Below the pieces are notes generated by a model, which was not told the origin of the DNA, did no database searches, and worked only from the letters and a program-made list of their open reading frames with translations. The position numbers were made by a program, and so were the translations under genes. A DNA stretch of 64,000 nucleotides. It comes from Mantamonas sphyraenae. Taxonomy: Eukaryota; CRuMs; Mantamonadidae. This document shows positions 22,182 through 33,488 of this stretch, piece after piece (the stretch's first letter is position 1; every line of letters starts with the position of its first letter). The stretch is taken from the NCBI GenBank assembly GCA_026936335.1, contig JAPMXV010000042.1:496001-560000 (forward strand), given 5' to 3'.

Positions 22182-24295
22182 ATGTCAACGACAGACCAAG
22201 TGAAGCAGCGCGTGGAATCCATGGACATTTGGCGGGCGGCGTCGCGGAACGACATGGAGATGTTGATGTACCTGCTGGACTCCAAGCTGTTCGACGTGAA
22301 CCAGACCAACAGGTACAACCAGACAGCATTGCACTGTGCGGCATGGAACGGCCATTGGAACGCGACGCAGGTGCTTCTGCAGCACGGGGGCGACGTGCAC
22401 AAAAAGGACTACGACGGCGAGACGGCGTTGCACTGGGCAGCCGGAAGCGGGGCAGATGAGTAGGTTGCACTCTTGTAGGGAGCCACACAGGAGACAGTGA
22501 ATTGGTTGGAACCTTGGTGGAGAGTGTGTGGCGCCGTGCCGTCGGCCTCCGCTGGGACACGGGACAGCGTCGCGGGAGGGTTGGAATTGGTTTCGCTCCG
22601 GGGCGTGCACACGTCCAAGAGCGAGGTGGGCGCGTTGTATTAGGCAGCAACGTGGGGTGATAGTACTTATACTGACATGGACACGCGTGCGTGATGCGAA
22701 CGATGTGTAAACACACAGTGTGGTGCGGCTTCTTCTGGAGCACGAAGCTGATGTGAACTGTGTGGATGAAAACGGCCAGACGCCGCTGATGTGGTGAGTT
22801 GTGGGAGAGGCACACCCGAGTACATACGGGCAAGGCACGCGACAAAGAGAGTGTCGTTGCCAGCAAAGGCGGCGTTGGGCGGGTTTGTGCGGTTGGGGAC
22901 AAAGGTGGAGCCCCGGGTTGTTTTTTTTGCGCTGAATTGCTGGAAACTCACGCACGCACTGGGGCGCCTGAATGGACATGTGCACGGTATAGGGCGTCAT
23001 GCAATGGCCACGAGGTGACATGCAAGCTTCTGCTGGACCTGGGGGCCGATCCGGAGCTGAAGAACGTGGAGGGGGAGACGGCCAAGGATGTGGCGCAGAG
23101 CGAACAGATTGAGTACATGCTGGAACATCCAGACGAGGTTGCACCGATGGTATCACCACACTACAGGCAAGACAGCGTGCAGGCAGGCTCAAGCAATGAG
23201 AGCAAGTCGGGCGAGATGGCCGAGCAGTTGCAGGAGACCGGCCTGCAACTGTACTCGGAGGAGGCCGACAAAGGGTTCAAGAGCGGCAGCTTTGCAAGCA
23301 GCGAGCCCAGTGAGGGTTCAGCGGTGGCCAGTGGGATGTCCGGGTCGTCGGCGATGGTGAAAGACGACGAGGATGGTGTACAGGGAGAGAGCGAAGCACA
23401 GGCGAGCGGGACCACGGTGCAGCTGAGCAAGGGCTCCACAGGCTCGTTGCGCTCGGGGCCAAGCACAGCGGATGAAGAGGGCGAAACGATGGACTGGGAA
23501 CTGGAAACGAGCGAACTGAAGTTCTTTGAGGCGGTGGGCGTGGGTGGGTTTGGAGAGGTGTACGCAGGGTCGTGGCGAGGCACACCGGTGGCCATTAAGA
23601 AGCTGCTGAACCAACGCCTGAGTGACAAGGACATTCGCAGCTTCCGGGACGAGATTTCGATGATGAGCAAGCTGCGGCACCCGAACATTGTGCTGTTTAT
23701 GGGTGCGTGCACAAAACGGAACAAGGAGTTGTACATTGTGACGGAGTTTATGCCGCGAGGCAACCTGTTTGAGCTGTTGCACTACAGCGACGAGACCCTG
23801 GAGTGGAACCGCAAAGTGAGCATGGCACGGGATATTGCGCGGGGCATGAACTACCTGCACTGCAACAAGCCGTACCCGATCATGCATCGGGACCTGAAGA
23901 GCTCCAATCTGCTTGTGGATGCACACTACAACGTCAAGGTGTCGGATTTTGGGTACACCAAGATCAAGACGAACACGTACGCCATGACGCAGTGTGGCAC
24001 ACCGCAGTGGATGGCTCCCGAGGTCCTGCGCAACGAAAACTACAACGAAAAGGCAGATGTGTACTCGTACGGCGTTGTGCTGTGGGAAATGCTCACGGGC
24101 AACATCCCGTACGACGGTCAGCACCCGCTTCAGGTGGCCATCCAGATTGCCACGCAAAATCTGCGGCCGGAGGTGCCCGACGAGGGCGACTCGACCTTTA
24201 TTCAGCTTATCAAGGACTGCTTCAACGACGACCCTGCGGAAAGGCCGTCGTTTGACGAGGTGTTGCGCATCCTGGACGGTGTGAAGCTGTCTTGA
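22182..24295 (+). CDS. Ankyrin-repeat TKL-type protein kinase
   Basis: Predicted cytosolic Ser/Thr kinase of the tyrosine-kinase-like group. Exons are 22182-22459, 22719-22793 and 22993-24295, with donors GTAGGT and GTGAGT; product 551 residues. Ankyrin repeats span about residues 40-150 and are continuous across both introns (NQTALHCAAWNGHWNATQVL, VVRLLLEHEADVNCVDENG, CKLLLDLGADPELKNVEG). A serine-rich linker follows. The kinase domain spans about 290-545: glycine loop GVGGFGEVYAG, Lys in PVAIKKLL, catalytic HRDLKSSN, DFG, and GTPQWMAPE in the activation segment. All catalytic residues are present. The ankyrin-TKL arrangement resembles integrin-linked-kinase/Raf-like families of protists and plants, but the substrate cannot be inferred. 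It shares a promoter region with LRR receptor 1, which may or may not reflect function. Confidence 0.9.
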
Positions 24296-24341
24296 AGTGT
24301 CGTGGGACGGGAACTCGATTGCAGCCAACAAAACTCTCGTC

Positions 24342-25250
24342 ATGGTATGTTTGCACAGCTCATTGTGTGGGATGATGGAATGGGGGATGAATGGGTTGCG
24401 TTGGCACCATGTTGTGGTGGAGGGTCCTCCACCAGTGCAAGAGGAGGAGGCATGTTTGTGCAGCAAGGCGGACTCGATGCTGACGGCAGTACGGACATCA
24501 CAACCCGCTCGGGACAACCGGGTGGACGTCCAAATACCATCGCACACAGGCAAATAGGCTGATTGCCAACCTCTTGGTCATGGGGGTGCAGGTTCTGTCG
24601 AGGGCATTCGCCGAGGCGGTGCGGCAAGGCCGAATGCGTACGTGGGGTAGAGCAGCGTGGTGATTGAGGGATATGAGATGTATGGCAGAACGGTGTCCAC
24701 GGACGGATTGCTCACACTGGCCTCTGTATGGCTCGTGATGGCCTGCGGGGAAATGGAGCGCAGAAGGGCAGGGCGGAGGACGCGGGGCGCTGACGCTGAA
24801 CGAGGCCAAGATGATCCTCGGGCTGACAGAGGAGAGCGTAACCCGAAAGGCCATTGAGAATGTACGTTTGGGTCGAGTTGGCGTGTGTGTGTGCGAGGGC
24901 CATAAGCACAGCAGGCGGAGGAAATTCTGCCGCAAGGTCGACGCGAATACATGGCTGGCCGTGGCATGCAATCTGAAGCCTGAAATGACACTGACACAGA
25001 GCACACGGCGGGGCCACAGGCCTTTGAACACCATTTTAAGCGCAACGACGTCGAGGGTGGCTCTGTGTACCTTCTGGCCAAGTTTAGCAATGCGCGGGAG
25101 GTGTTGCTCAACTCCATCGACGCGGATGGAAACCCTATCGCCGATGGAAGCAGCAAGAATGGCCATGACGACGGTGACAGCAGCAGCAGCAGCAGCAGCA
25201 GCAGTGCATCGGATGGTGGTGGTAACGGTGGTGGTGGCAACGGCCACTGA
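24342..25250 (+). CDS. PAM16: PAM16 / TIM16, mitochondrial import motor subunit
   Basis: J-like subunit that binds PAM18 and regulates mtHsp70 at the inner-membrane TIM23 channel. Four exons: 24342-24344, 24550-24637, 24764-24861 and 25020-25250. The first is the ATG alone, followed directly by donor GTATGT. All junctions keep frame and the total is 420 nt (139 residues). The product opens MANRLIANLLVMGVQVLSRAF, matching the conserved MAKYLAQIIVMGVQVVGRAF of the family. Then come the J-like domain block LTLNEAKMILGLTEES and NDVEGGSVYLLAKFSNAREVL, equal to the family [20 protein letters not shown]. The C-terminus is Asp/Ser-rich with a polyserine AGC repeat and a GGGNGGGGNGH end. The degenerate J motif lacking HPD is normal for PAM16. 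Confidence 0.88.
25180..25205. repeat. (AGC)n polyserine tract in PAM16
   Basis: A trinucleotide run encoding nine consecutive serines near the C-terminus of PAM16. Confidence 0.85.
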
Positions 25251-25299
25251 TGGCAATGAAGAGCACTGGGTCTTGAACGATGTTGTACTTCCTATCGAG

Positions 25300-25878
25300 T
25301 TATTGAGATGCCGCAGAGCGAGCTCCGTGCTCACTGATGACCCTCTGCAGATCTGTGGTCTCACTCTCTTCCCATGCCACCACGGCGTTGGCGAGAGCCA
25401 GACCGGCCACGGCGAGGCCGGCACCGACGGGTGCGTCTGTGTGCACAAGGAGCGCAGGAAGGATGCATACGAGGCAGGTTGCCGGGTAGGATGTGAGTAT
25501 TGGGCGATTGTGGGCCAAAGAGGCCTCTCCATACGTCAGCGTGCAGCCGTGCGGAGCCGCGAGAGGGCCTTTGCGGTGAAGCGGTCCGGCGGCGGGCGAC
25601 GTGCTGGACGCGCTCCTGCATACACACAACACACACACACACACACACGAGGCACAGATGAGTCGTGATATGGCACAGACGCACGGCGTTGTGTGTGTGT
25701 GTTTAACCACGCCGCCCCCTACACGCTGTGTGTGTGTTGCCAGGCCAGGAAAGGAACCACATCACACATGTGTGGCTTTTAACTCACTGGCCATCGGCGG
25801 CAGACGGCGCACGGCATTGCTGAACACATGGACTCCCACGCCCATGCCAGCTCCCACAATGGATGAAACAACAGGCAT
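25300..25878 (-). CDS. Small predicted membrane protein, two hydrophobic segments
   Basis: I do not recognise the family. Exon 1 is 25878-25788 (donor GTGAGT) and encodes MPVVSSIVGAGMGVGVHVFS followed by NAVRRLPPMA. The terminal exon is 25436-25300 and encodes a second glycine/alanine-rich hydrophobic stretch (GAGLAVAGLALANAVVAW) and a short charged tail. Joined directly they keep phase and give 75 residues. The 351-bp gap is long for this window and could hide a middle exon: one phase-compatible acceptor after CGCAAAG leaves the frame open through to the last exon. Small two-helix proteins of this build are common among mitochondrial inner-membrane accessory subunits. That is only an analogy. 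It is divergent from the sphingomyelinase and convergent to PAM16. Confidence 0.5.
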
Positions 25879-25944
25879 TCTCTCTTGTCTTTCGATGCCT
25901 GCGCTGGCGCCTCCAAAAAAGAAGAGCACCCGGCAACAACAACC
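25879..25944. promoter_or_regulatory. Bidirectional promoter, small membrane protein / sphingomyelinase
   Basis: 66 bp between divergent ATGs; no TATA box seen. Confidence 0.4.
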
Positions 25945-27176
25945 ATGAGCGTCGCGGCGGCTGAGGACGAACGCGAAGTGCTCGCCACATTCAAGCTGCT
26001 CACGTACAATCTGTTCCTGCGTCCCCCTCTGGTGCGCAACACCTCTGGCTTTGGCATCTACGACTACAAGGACGAACGCCTGGAGCTGTTCAAGGCCGAG
26101 GCCGAACGCTTCGACGTGATGTGCTTCCAGGAACTGTTTGGGTACGCCTCTTCCCGCCGTGCAAACTTCCTTGTGTGGGCCGAGGAGAACGGCTATCCGT
26201 ATTCGGTGGTGTCGCCTGTGCCCACCATCTTCTCTGGCCGCCTTGTCGACGGTGCCACAGCCATCGTCTCGCGCTACCCAATTGTGGCCAACGACATGAT
26301 TACCTTTGAGGCCGGCGTCCAGAGCGATGCCCTCGCTGCAAAGGGCTGTCTCTACGCAAAGATCCTTGTGGGGAACCGTCTGCGAGGCACCTTGCCCAAT
26401 GTGCCCCTTACTGGCTGTGCCAAGTGCTGCTGCCGTTGCTGCTGCATCGAGAACAACACCGAACCTCGCTACGACGCCGAGAACGTCGTTGGCACGGACC
26501 CGCAAGGACCCGCCTCCAAAAAGGTTGACCACGCCGTCCTCCACCTCTTTACCACACACACACAGGCCTCGTACAGTTCCAACGACGACAACACGCCCAA
26601 CGAGGAGGCCCGCCGCGCTCAGTGTCAGGAGATTGCTGCCTTTGTGGCTGCCAAGACTGCTGACGCCGACCCCAGCGACCTCGTCATGCTCTGTGGCGAC
26701 ATGAACGTCGACTCAAACCCGGTCAAGGACAAGGGCAAGTTTCCGTCCGCTGATTCCCAGATGCAGCCCGTTACGGAGTACCTGGAAATGATGCAGAGCC
26801 TGGTTGTTGAGAACCGCCAGCTCAAAGACATCCTCTACCTCCGCTACGGCTACCACCCGGTTACCTTTGGCGACGAGGCGGAAGACGGCAATCCCAAGGA
26901 GACTGTGCTCACCGTGGAGGATGCCCAGGGTGCCAAGGAGAGCCTGGACTACATCTTTCACTTTGAGCAGGAAGCTGAGCATGAGCCGGAACAGCTATTT
27001 CTCCAACCCGTGTTGGATACGTGCACCGTCGAACCGTTTTATGTCGAAGGCAAGAGCTTTGGCCAGCTCAGCGACCACTACGGCGTCTCTGTGGACATCC
27101 AGCTGCTGCAGGAGCCCGAGGAAGTGGAGAAGCCACTGGAAGAACGGCCCCAGAGGATCTGGACCAAAATGAATGA
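25945..27176 (+). CDS. Neutral-sphingomyelinase-like phosphodiesterase
   Basis: Member of the endonuclease/exonuclease/phosphatase (DNase I-like) superfamily, sphingomyelinase branch; predicted Mg2+-dependent phosphodiesterase acting on sphingomyelin or related lipids at membranes. Motifs: LLTYNLFLRPP near the N-terminus, metal-binding Glu in MCFQELFG, catalytic-site GDMNVDSNP, and the terminal Asp-His pair in QLSDHYGVSVD. An unusual cluster CAKCCCRCCC sits mid-protein, a plausible palmitoylation or metal site. The frame as given has no stop until 27912 and would run antisense through CEP44. If the CCCC at 27148-27151 had one more C, the reading would end at TGA 27174-27176 with a natural acidic tail (PPEDLDQNE). 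I use that end; it is inference. An ORF start at 25885 precedes the preferred ATG and is non-ATG. Confidence 0.78.
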
Positions 27177-27195
27177 AATTGAACAAACCATCGTT

Positions 27196-28801
27196 TCATC
27201 GTGCTCCCGTGCGTGTCAACGATGCTCCCAACGCACTCTCGGTGCTGGCAAATTCCATGTCCAGCTGCGACAACAGCGCGTCTGCGCTCTCCTCTGCACC
27301 TCCGCCACCTCCGTACTTGTTCAGAATGTCCAAATAATTGAACGACGACGACGATGGAGAGGAAGATGTCTCCTCCTGTGCTGCCACATTAACCTCCGCA
27401 TACTCTACCGCCTGCCCTGTGGCCTTGTCGTCGTCGCCAAAGCTGTTCCCGGCCGCAGACTCCAGACTCTCGTCCACCATCTGTCGTACCTCATCGTTCT
27501 TCATGTACATGTCAAACAGCTGCTGCTGCTGAGCAGAGACCCCGTTGACCCCAGTGTCCGTCTCGCCTTGATGCGGTTGCGCCTGCTGTGTCTGTGGTTT
27601 CGCAGGCCAGCTGCTTCCCGAGCTTGTCTTGCTCGCCATCGACCGTGCCGTCGCCCCGTCCTCCTCGACCCCACCGTTTCCGCCCGCATGGCTTTCCATC
27701 ATCTTCATCCTGTTCTCCAGCAGGGTCACCTTTGCGTTGACGTTGTTCAGCGACGCGTCCATGCGCCTTTCCATCAGTTCCAAGCGGTCGCCAAGACCCC
27801 GTACCTCGTATTGGACGCTCAATACCGCCTGCAACAATTCCTGGTACTGCTGCAACCCATCTCTTTGCATCTGCGTCTGTTTGGTCAACAGACGCACCAT
27901 GCCTGTCTCTAGAGCAGCCCCCGAGCTCGCCCCACCTGCGGCGTCATGCTCTTCCTCCTCCTCCTCTTCCTCCTCTTCCTCATACTCCTCGTCTCCATCG
28001 CTCTCTGCTCCTTCTTCCTCGCCCTTGGATTGCCCACCAGTCCCCTGACGAAACTCAGGCTGTTGGTTGCCCCACGCCTGCCGCCGTTCCGTGTGTTTGA
28101 CAACGTGCACCTGCGGCAACATCCCTTGGCCCTCCTCATCCACCATCTCCTCTTCTTCCACATCTTTGCCCGCACCGCCCCAGCCTGCCTTGGCCATCGA
28201 TGCACGATTTGCTTCCTCCACATCCTTCCTCACTTCTGTGCACACGGCTGCGGCGTCAGTGCCCGCCAACTGCGCGCCAAAACTCTCGCAACCAAAAAAT
28301 CCGCCTGCTGAACTTACTGGCATGCTGCGGGTAGGCCGAGGATCCAGAGACACCCGTGCGCTTGGATGCAGACTTGCTGCTGTGTTTGCTTCCCCCGTGG
28401 TTGCTTCCTCCCTGTTTGGCTGCTCGCACGAGCTTGTTGTGCAACGCGCGCGCTTTGGACACCACATCCAGGGCAAGCTGCACCTTGCGCAACGCGTACT
28501 TCTTGCTCTCAAAGAACTGGTCCACCTTCAACACAGGGTTGTAACCCATCTCGTTGCGCAGCAACTGATACATCCCCTCGACAAAGGCCCGGTCGTTGCG
28601 TCCGTACAGCGTATACCCCTTGTCGGCGAGGAAAGATGCCACTCGCCTCGAGAAGCCAAGCAGCACAAAGTGCAGCACAGGCAACACTCCCTCTGGACTG
28701 CCCTTCCGAAGTGCCTCTTCATCAACGCTGCCGCTGTACCGCAGCTTGCGCAGCTGAACCAACAGTGTTTGGATGGCGTCGTTGACCTTGCTAGAAGACA
28801 T
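27196..28801 (-). CDS. CEP44: CEP44 centrosomal protein homologue
   Basis: Homologue of the human 44-kDa centrosomal protein that links centriole structure to pericentriolar material. Exon 1 is 28801-28318 and exon 2 is 28235-27196; the 82-bp intron has donor GTAAGT, a CTGAC branch-like element and acceptor GTGCACAG, and keeps phase. The product is 507 residues. Residues 1-125 carry the CEP44 N-terminal domain: LRKLRYSGSVDEEAL, DKGYTLYGRNDRAFVEGMYQ and NPVLKVDQFFESKKYALRKV, matching the human [29 protein letters not shown] region in order. The remainder is acidic, then a coiled coil (DRLELMERRMDASLNNVNAK) and a serine-rich tail. Presence supports a centriole-bearing organism. It starts 49 bp after the NUP160 stop on the same strand. 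Confidence 0.82.
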
Positions 28802-28850
28802 CGTGTTTGTTTTTGCCTCACCTGCGCCCTACAGGCTGTCATCACTACCC

Positions 28851-31800
28851 TCACCCTCGGAACTCTGCCACACATCTGGCCAGTGCCTGTGCGTCTGCCT
28901 CCCTGTACGAGCGCACAAACAGTGGCGGAAGCTCGTGCTGCTCGCCCTGGCCAAGCACAGTACGTGCCACCACACGGTGCAGACCGTAGTTGGTCGACGG
29001 TGAGTCAAAGCGTCGCAAACTCGACAGCACAAAGCCCCAGGCTGTCGAGGGCGTCGTCCCCACCTCGGCAAACGTGTCGTCAAACAAGAAGCCGTGGCTG
29101 CGAGCACTCCCCGATCCAGCCTGCTGCTGCACAGCCAGACACTTTAGCGTCAGCGCTTCAAACACCGCCTTGAGATCCATGTTGTACTGCGACGCCACAG
29201 CCATGGCACGCGTGTACTTGCCCCTGCGCAGCAGCGAGTGCATCGTCGACTGCACGCTCACTGCTGCCACCTCGGTTTCGCCCCCCAGATCTACCTGGGC
29301 CATACACAGTTGGAAGCATTTGTCAATGTCCTTGGCCGTCACAATACTCACGCCCCCCGGGACCGTCCCCAGGCTGCTTCCGCCGGCTCCAAGCTGACCA
29401 TCGACGCCAGACACAAGCTCGTCCAGTTCGAAATCGTCCTCCAAATCGCCAGGCTGGCTGACAATGCGCGCCTTGGGTGCCAGCTGCCCTGCAAGCAAAA
29501 GTGGGTTGGACAACGACGATGCCACCCACGCGTACTGTTGCACCATGGCCAAGGCGCAGCTTGTCGCCGCAAACGCAGACGCCTGCCTGCGGTACGCTTC
29601 CACACGGCTCTCCACGTTCTCCTCGTGCCTCACCATGCCCAGTTGGCACGCATACTCGTACATAATGTGTGCAGCGCGCCTGTAGTTGCTGTGCGACACC
29701 AGAAACGCATAGGCCATCTCGTAATGGTTGACGCCCGCAAATCCCACGCCCGACTTGCGAGCCTTTGCCACAAGCACATCCTCCATCACAACCAGCAGAT
29801 CGGTCGTTGCCAGTTGGCACAGCAGCTCCAGCTTGCCCTTCTGGCACAGCAGCACACAGAACCGACGCATGCACTCCTCCTGCCTCGAACGGTCCGGATT
29901 GTTCACAATCGCCGTGTACGCCTCTTCGTACTCGCCCAACTCCATGTGCTGTCTGTACATATTTGACCAGATCATGGCTTGCATCTCCACGTCCCCGTGG
30001 CTCTGTGCCGCTGAAAGCACTCCGCGTGCAAAGTGCACCACAAGCTGCGGCTGCGATTCGCTCTCAAACAGATGCATGATCACCTGGTGGTATTGGCATG
30101 CAATCTTCCAGCTGGCTGTGGCATCTTCCTCGTCCTCCCCTTCGTCGTCGCCTGCCACTTCAGCTACTGCCACAGCTTCGGTGTCCATGCCGTCCAATTC
30201 GTCGTCCTCTTCCTCTTCCTGGTGGTACTCTGTGTACAGGGCACGCACCAAACGCACCAAGTCGTCATTTTCCATGGCCTGGTGCTCGTCGGCGATGCCT
30301 GCTGCTGCGCGTTCAAATCCCCACACAGCTTTGTCCACGTCGCCCTCCGCCGGCACCATGCCGCTCAGCTGCAGCTCCGCCTCGGCCAGCAAAAACTCGT
30401 GCAAGGGTCGCCTGTGGTCCAACAAGTCGATGCACTTGCGCAGCAGCGCCGCCTGCCCAAAGTGGCGCAGTGCAAGCAACAGATCCGTCAAGGCGTCGTC
30501 CTGCAACGAGTCGTGTGCCACCGCGTTGAAGAATGCATCCTGCAGACTGGGCAGCACCAACGAGGCAATTTGATGTCGGGAGAACCGCTCCGTCTGGCCA
30601 AGGTCCACCTGTGTCGCCAGCCACTGCATGGCCTGACCCCTCACTGGGTCTGCCATAAAGTCGTACACGGGAAACAGGATGCTGTGGTCGCCCGGCAACG
30701 GCACAGGTGTTGTCGAGTCCATCACACCGTACGGGTGGGTGCGGTTCAGCGCTGTGTCATGGAGTGCTGCCTGATGCTCCGCACGGCAACCTTGCGTGGC
30801 AAACTGCTCGCTCACATGGAAGAGTACAAAGCGCGCGTTCATCAGGCGCACTGCATGCGGCAACAGCTTCGTCTGGATCACTTCCAGCTGCGACTCGATC
30901 TGTCCGCTTTGTTGTGCGTAGCTCACGCACATGAAGGCTGCCCAGTACACGTTGCGCGTAAACTCGTAGGCGCTGCGTGCTCGCTGACACACGGCCCGCA
31001 CACACACATTGTCAGCCACGCCGTTGGATCGCACAAGCTCCACCTCTCGCTGCAGCGCCTCCAGCTGCGCGTCGTCCACGTGCTCGCTGTGCTCCCACAC
31101 AAGCGGACGGCTCTGGTCGTCCTGCACGAGTTGCAGGCATAGCTGAATGGCACGTGTGCAGTCTTTGATCTGATGCACCAACGACATAAACATCTGCTCA
31201 AACTTTCGGACGATAGAATGCCTCCAGTCGAGCTCAAAGTCCGAGTGCGTGCCGTCTGCCAAGCCGATGTTGCCCGTCAGCCAGCCAATGTGATCCAGGC
31301 ACGCCTGCCACGGCTCGTCTCCATTCAGCAGGTCGGCGGCAAAGCCGTACTGTGCCGCTTGGCCCGCTGTGACGGCAATGGCGTGCCCCAGGGCGGCAAA
31401 CAGGAGCATGTCCGTGTGCGCTTCGGGCTCGTCGTGCAGCTGGAGCAACTGCGGCACGGTGGCAATACTGCGTGCCACGTCCACGCTGCTCTGCACATGG
31501 GCACTCATTTTGGCCAGGCGCGGCACCTGGCCTCCCGAGGGCGTGACTGCCAGCACGTGTTGCAGCGACTCGAGAATGGACATGGTACGTGTGCACGCCA
31601 TCCCGTTCTCGTACACCAGAATCACCGAGTCGGACATATTGTCCACATGGACTGCCACGCAGGTGCGATCTTGGCGCGTCAACTCGATGCACCGTTCCAC
31701 AAATCCGCTCCAAACATTGTATGCAAGTTGCATCTCCTGCTGGCTGTCCAGGGCATTGGAGTAGCCCAGCATGTGTGAATGCACTGCCTGCTGCAGTACA

Positions 31801-33415
31801 TCCTCAACTGCAGCCCGCAAGGCAGCGCCACGTGCGGCCGATTCAAATTCCAGCTCGGGAAACTGTTCCAGCAGCGCAGCCTGGATGCACTCCTGCGACA
31901 CGGTCTCGTGCGTGTCAAACAGGATTTCCATGAAAAAGTCTTCGGGCGGAGGCACGTCTTGCACGTCGGTGCCATCCACCAGCGGCGTGGTGAGGGTCAT
32001 TCGTGGCGCCGAGTCCAAGTGCACCCGATTCCACACGCTGCACACGCCATCAGACAGATTCTCCTGCAGAGGCGCCTGCAAGACGGTGCTCTGCATGCCC
32101 TCGTCCACCCACAGTGTGTACAAACTGTCCGAGTTTGCACACAGATCCACGAGGACACCCGCTGAACCGGGGTCGCCTAGCGTCAGCGTGTGGGTCGATG
32201 TCAAGCGCGGATCTGCATCCTGAGACGAGGGTGCCCCTGAGACGTGCTTGTGCAGCTGCAGCACCTTGATGCTGTGATGCACGTGCTCCCCCTGGCGTTG
32301 GTCCAGGTAGACAAAGAGGTTGGCTGCGTGCTCCCCTTGGTTGTCCTGCAGGTGCATGCGCATGGAAACGGCAGGCAAATCGGTCTCTGGGTCAAGAAGG
32401 GCGACCGAATGGAGCACCTTTTGGCTGTGGGGCGACCAGATGGTGAGCACGGCCGCGTCGTTCAGGGCGAGTAGCACGCCGCCCCATGGCAGCATCTGCA
32501 CGACGTCGGGCAACTCGACAGTGCTGGAAAAGGAGTTGAAAAGGTTGCTCCACAGACTTTGGGCCTGCTGTGTAAGGCAGGTGGGTTCCACGACGAGCTG
32601 GTCGTGCCCGTCGTGGGTTGACGCGTGCATGGGTGCAAAGCGAAGCAGCAGGATGCTGTCGTTGTCTGTGCCCAATGCCACAGTGTTGTCTTGCACCAAT
32701 GAGAAGGTGGTGATGCCCCGTGCCGTCTGGGCATCCAGAAACACGCAGTGCAGCGGCTGATCAAACAGCTCGAGGAAGCCTGCCTGCTGCCTCACAAGCT
32801 CCTCCAGAACAGACAGCGCCGCGACGTCGTATTCAGCCATTCCCATATCCTGTGGACATAGGACATGGATGTGGAGTGGTCGCGCATGGTCCATGTGCGC
32901 ACACATGCGTGTGCACAGGGCGGCGGAGGACGTGTGAGCGTGTGCAAAAGGGCCGAGGGTGGAAAGCGCGCGATCTCCATGCGACGCGGACGTACCTTTT
33001 CCAGCCGCACGTCGCTGGGACTGGCCAGAGGGATGCGATACACCGCACCAGCCAAGGTGGCCACCATGAGTTGCACCACATGGCTTCCAGAAGCGTCGTA
33101 GAATGTGCTGATGGCCACGTCGGGCAGGATGGGTGCGTCAAAGTGCAACGCAACGTGGTTGTGCATCAGAGTAAGGCTGGTGCTCACTTCCCACACCTCC
33201 AACGTTGTGTACTGCGTCACACGCCAGAACAACTGCCGTGTGCACAGCGCATCGTGTTGGAAACTGTGCACAGAAGCAAAGGTGGCCGGCAGCGCCTCCA
33301 GCGCTTCCTCGTCCGCTTCCCACACACATCCGGTGGGCAATGGCACATCCAAATGCACCAGCGTGTCCAAGTGGCACGACGCCGGGCTCAACGGCACTTC
33401 GCACAGGTGCTGCAT
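28851..33415 (-). CDS. NUP160: Nucleoporin NUP160 (Y-complex)
   Basis: Scaffold subunit of the Nup107-160 Y complex of the nuclear pore. Exon 1 ends at 32996 (donor GTACGT) and exon 2 is 32849-28851 (acceptor GTCCACAG, phase 0). From the ATG at 33415 the product is about 1,472 residues. The N-terminal half is a beta-propeller-like region. The C-terminal half is alpha-solenoid with the family blocks IWSNMYRQHMELGEYEEAYT, RQEECMRRFCVLLCQKGKLE, NHYEMAYAFLVSHSNYRRAA and IMYEYACQLG, which align with human NUP160 (HLELGHNSQAYEAL...YYELLYAFHIYRHNYRKA). The solenoid stops about 130 residues short of the human end. An in-frame ATG at 33490 also exists, but it overlaps the ATG of the divergent neighbour; the internal start leaves a normal-sized promoter gap. 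Confidence 0.88.
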
Positions 33416-33488
33416 GGCCGTGTCTTGATCCAGGGTGGGATTTTGTGTGTGCGGCGCCGCCGCGACCAAACACACTTCCAACACAAGC
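33416..33488. promoter_or_regulatory. Bidirectional promoter, NUP160 / unknown gene
   Basis: 73 bp between the preferred start codons. If NUP160 uses its upstream ATG at 33490 there is no gap at all. Confidence 0.35.

Noticed and set aside
30033-31142. A 369-residue plus-strand frame inside NUP160
   Set aside because: Antisense shadow of the conserved NUP160 solenoid, histidine/valine-rich and without family features.
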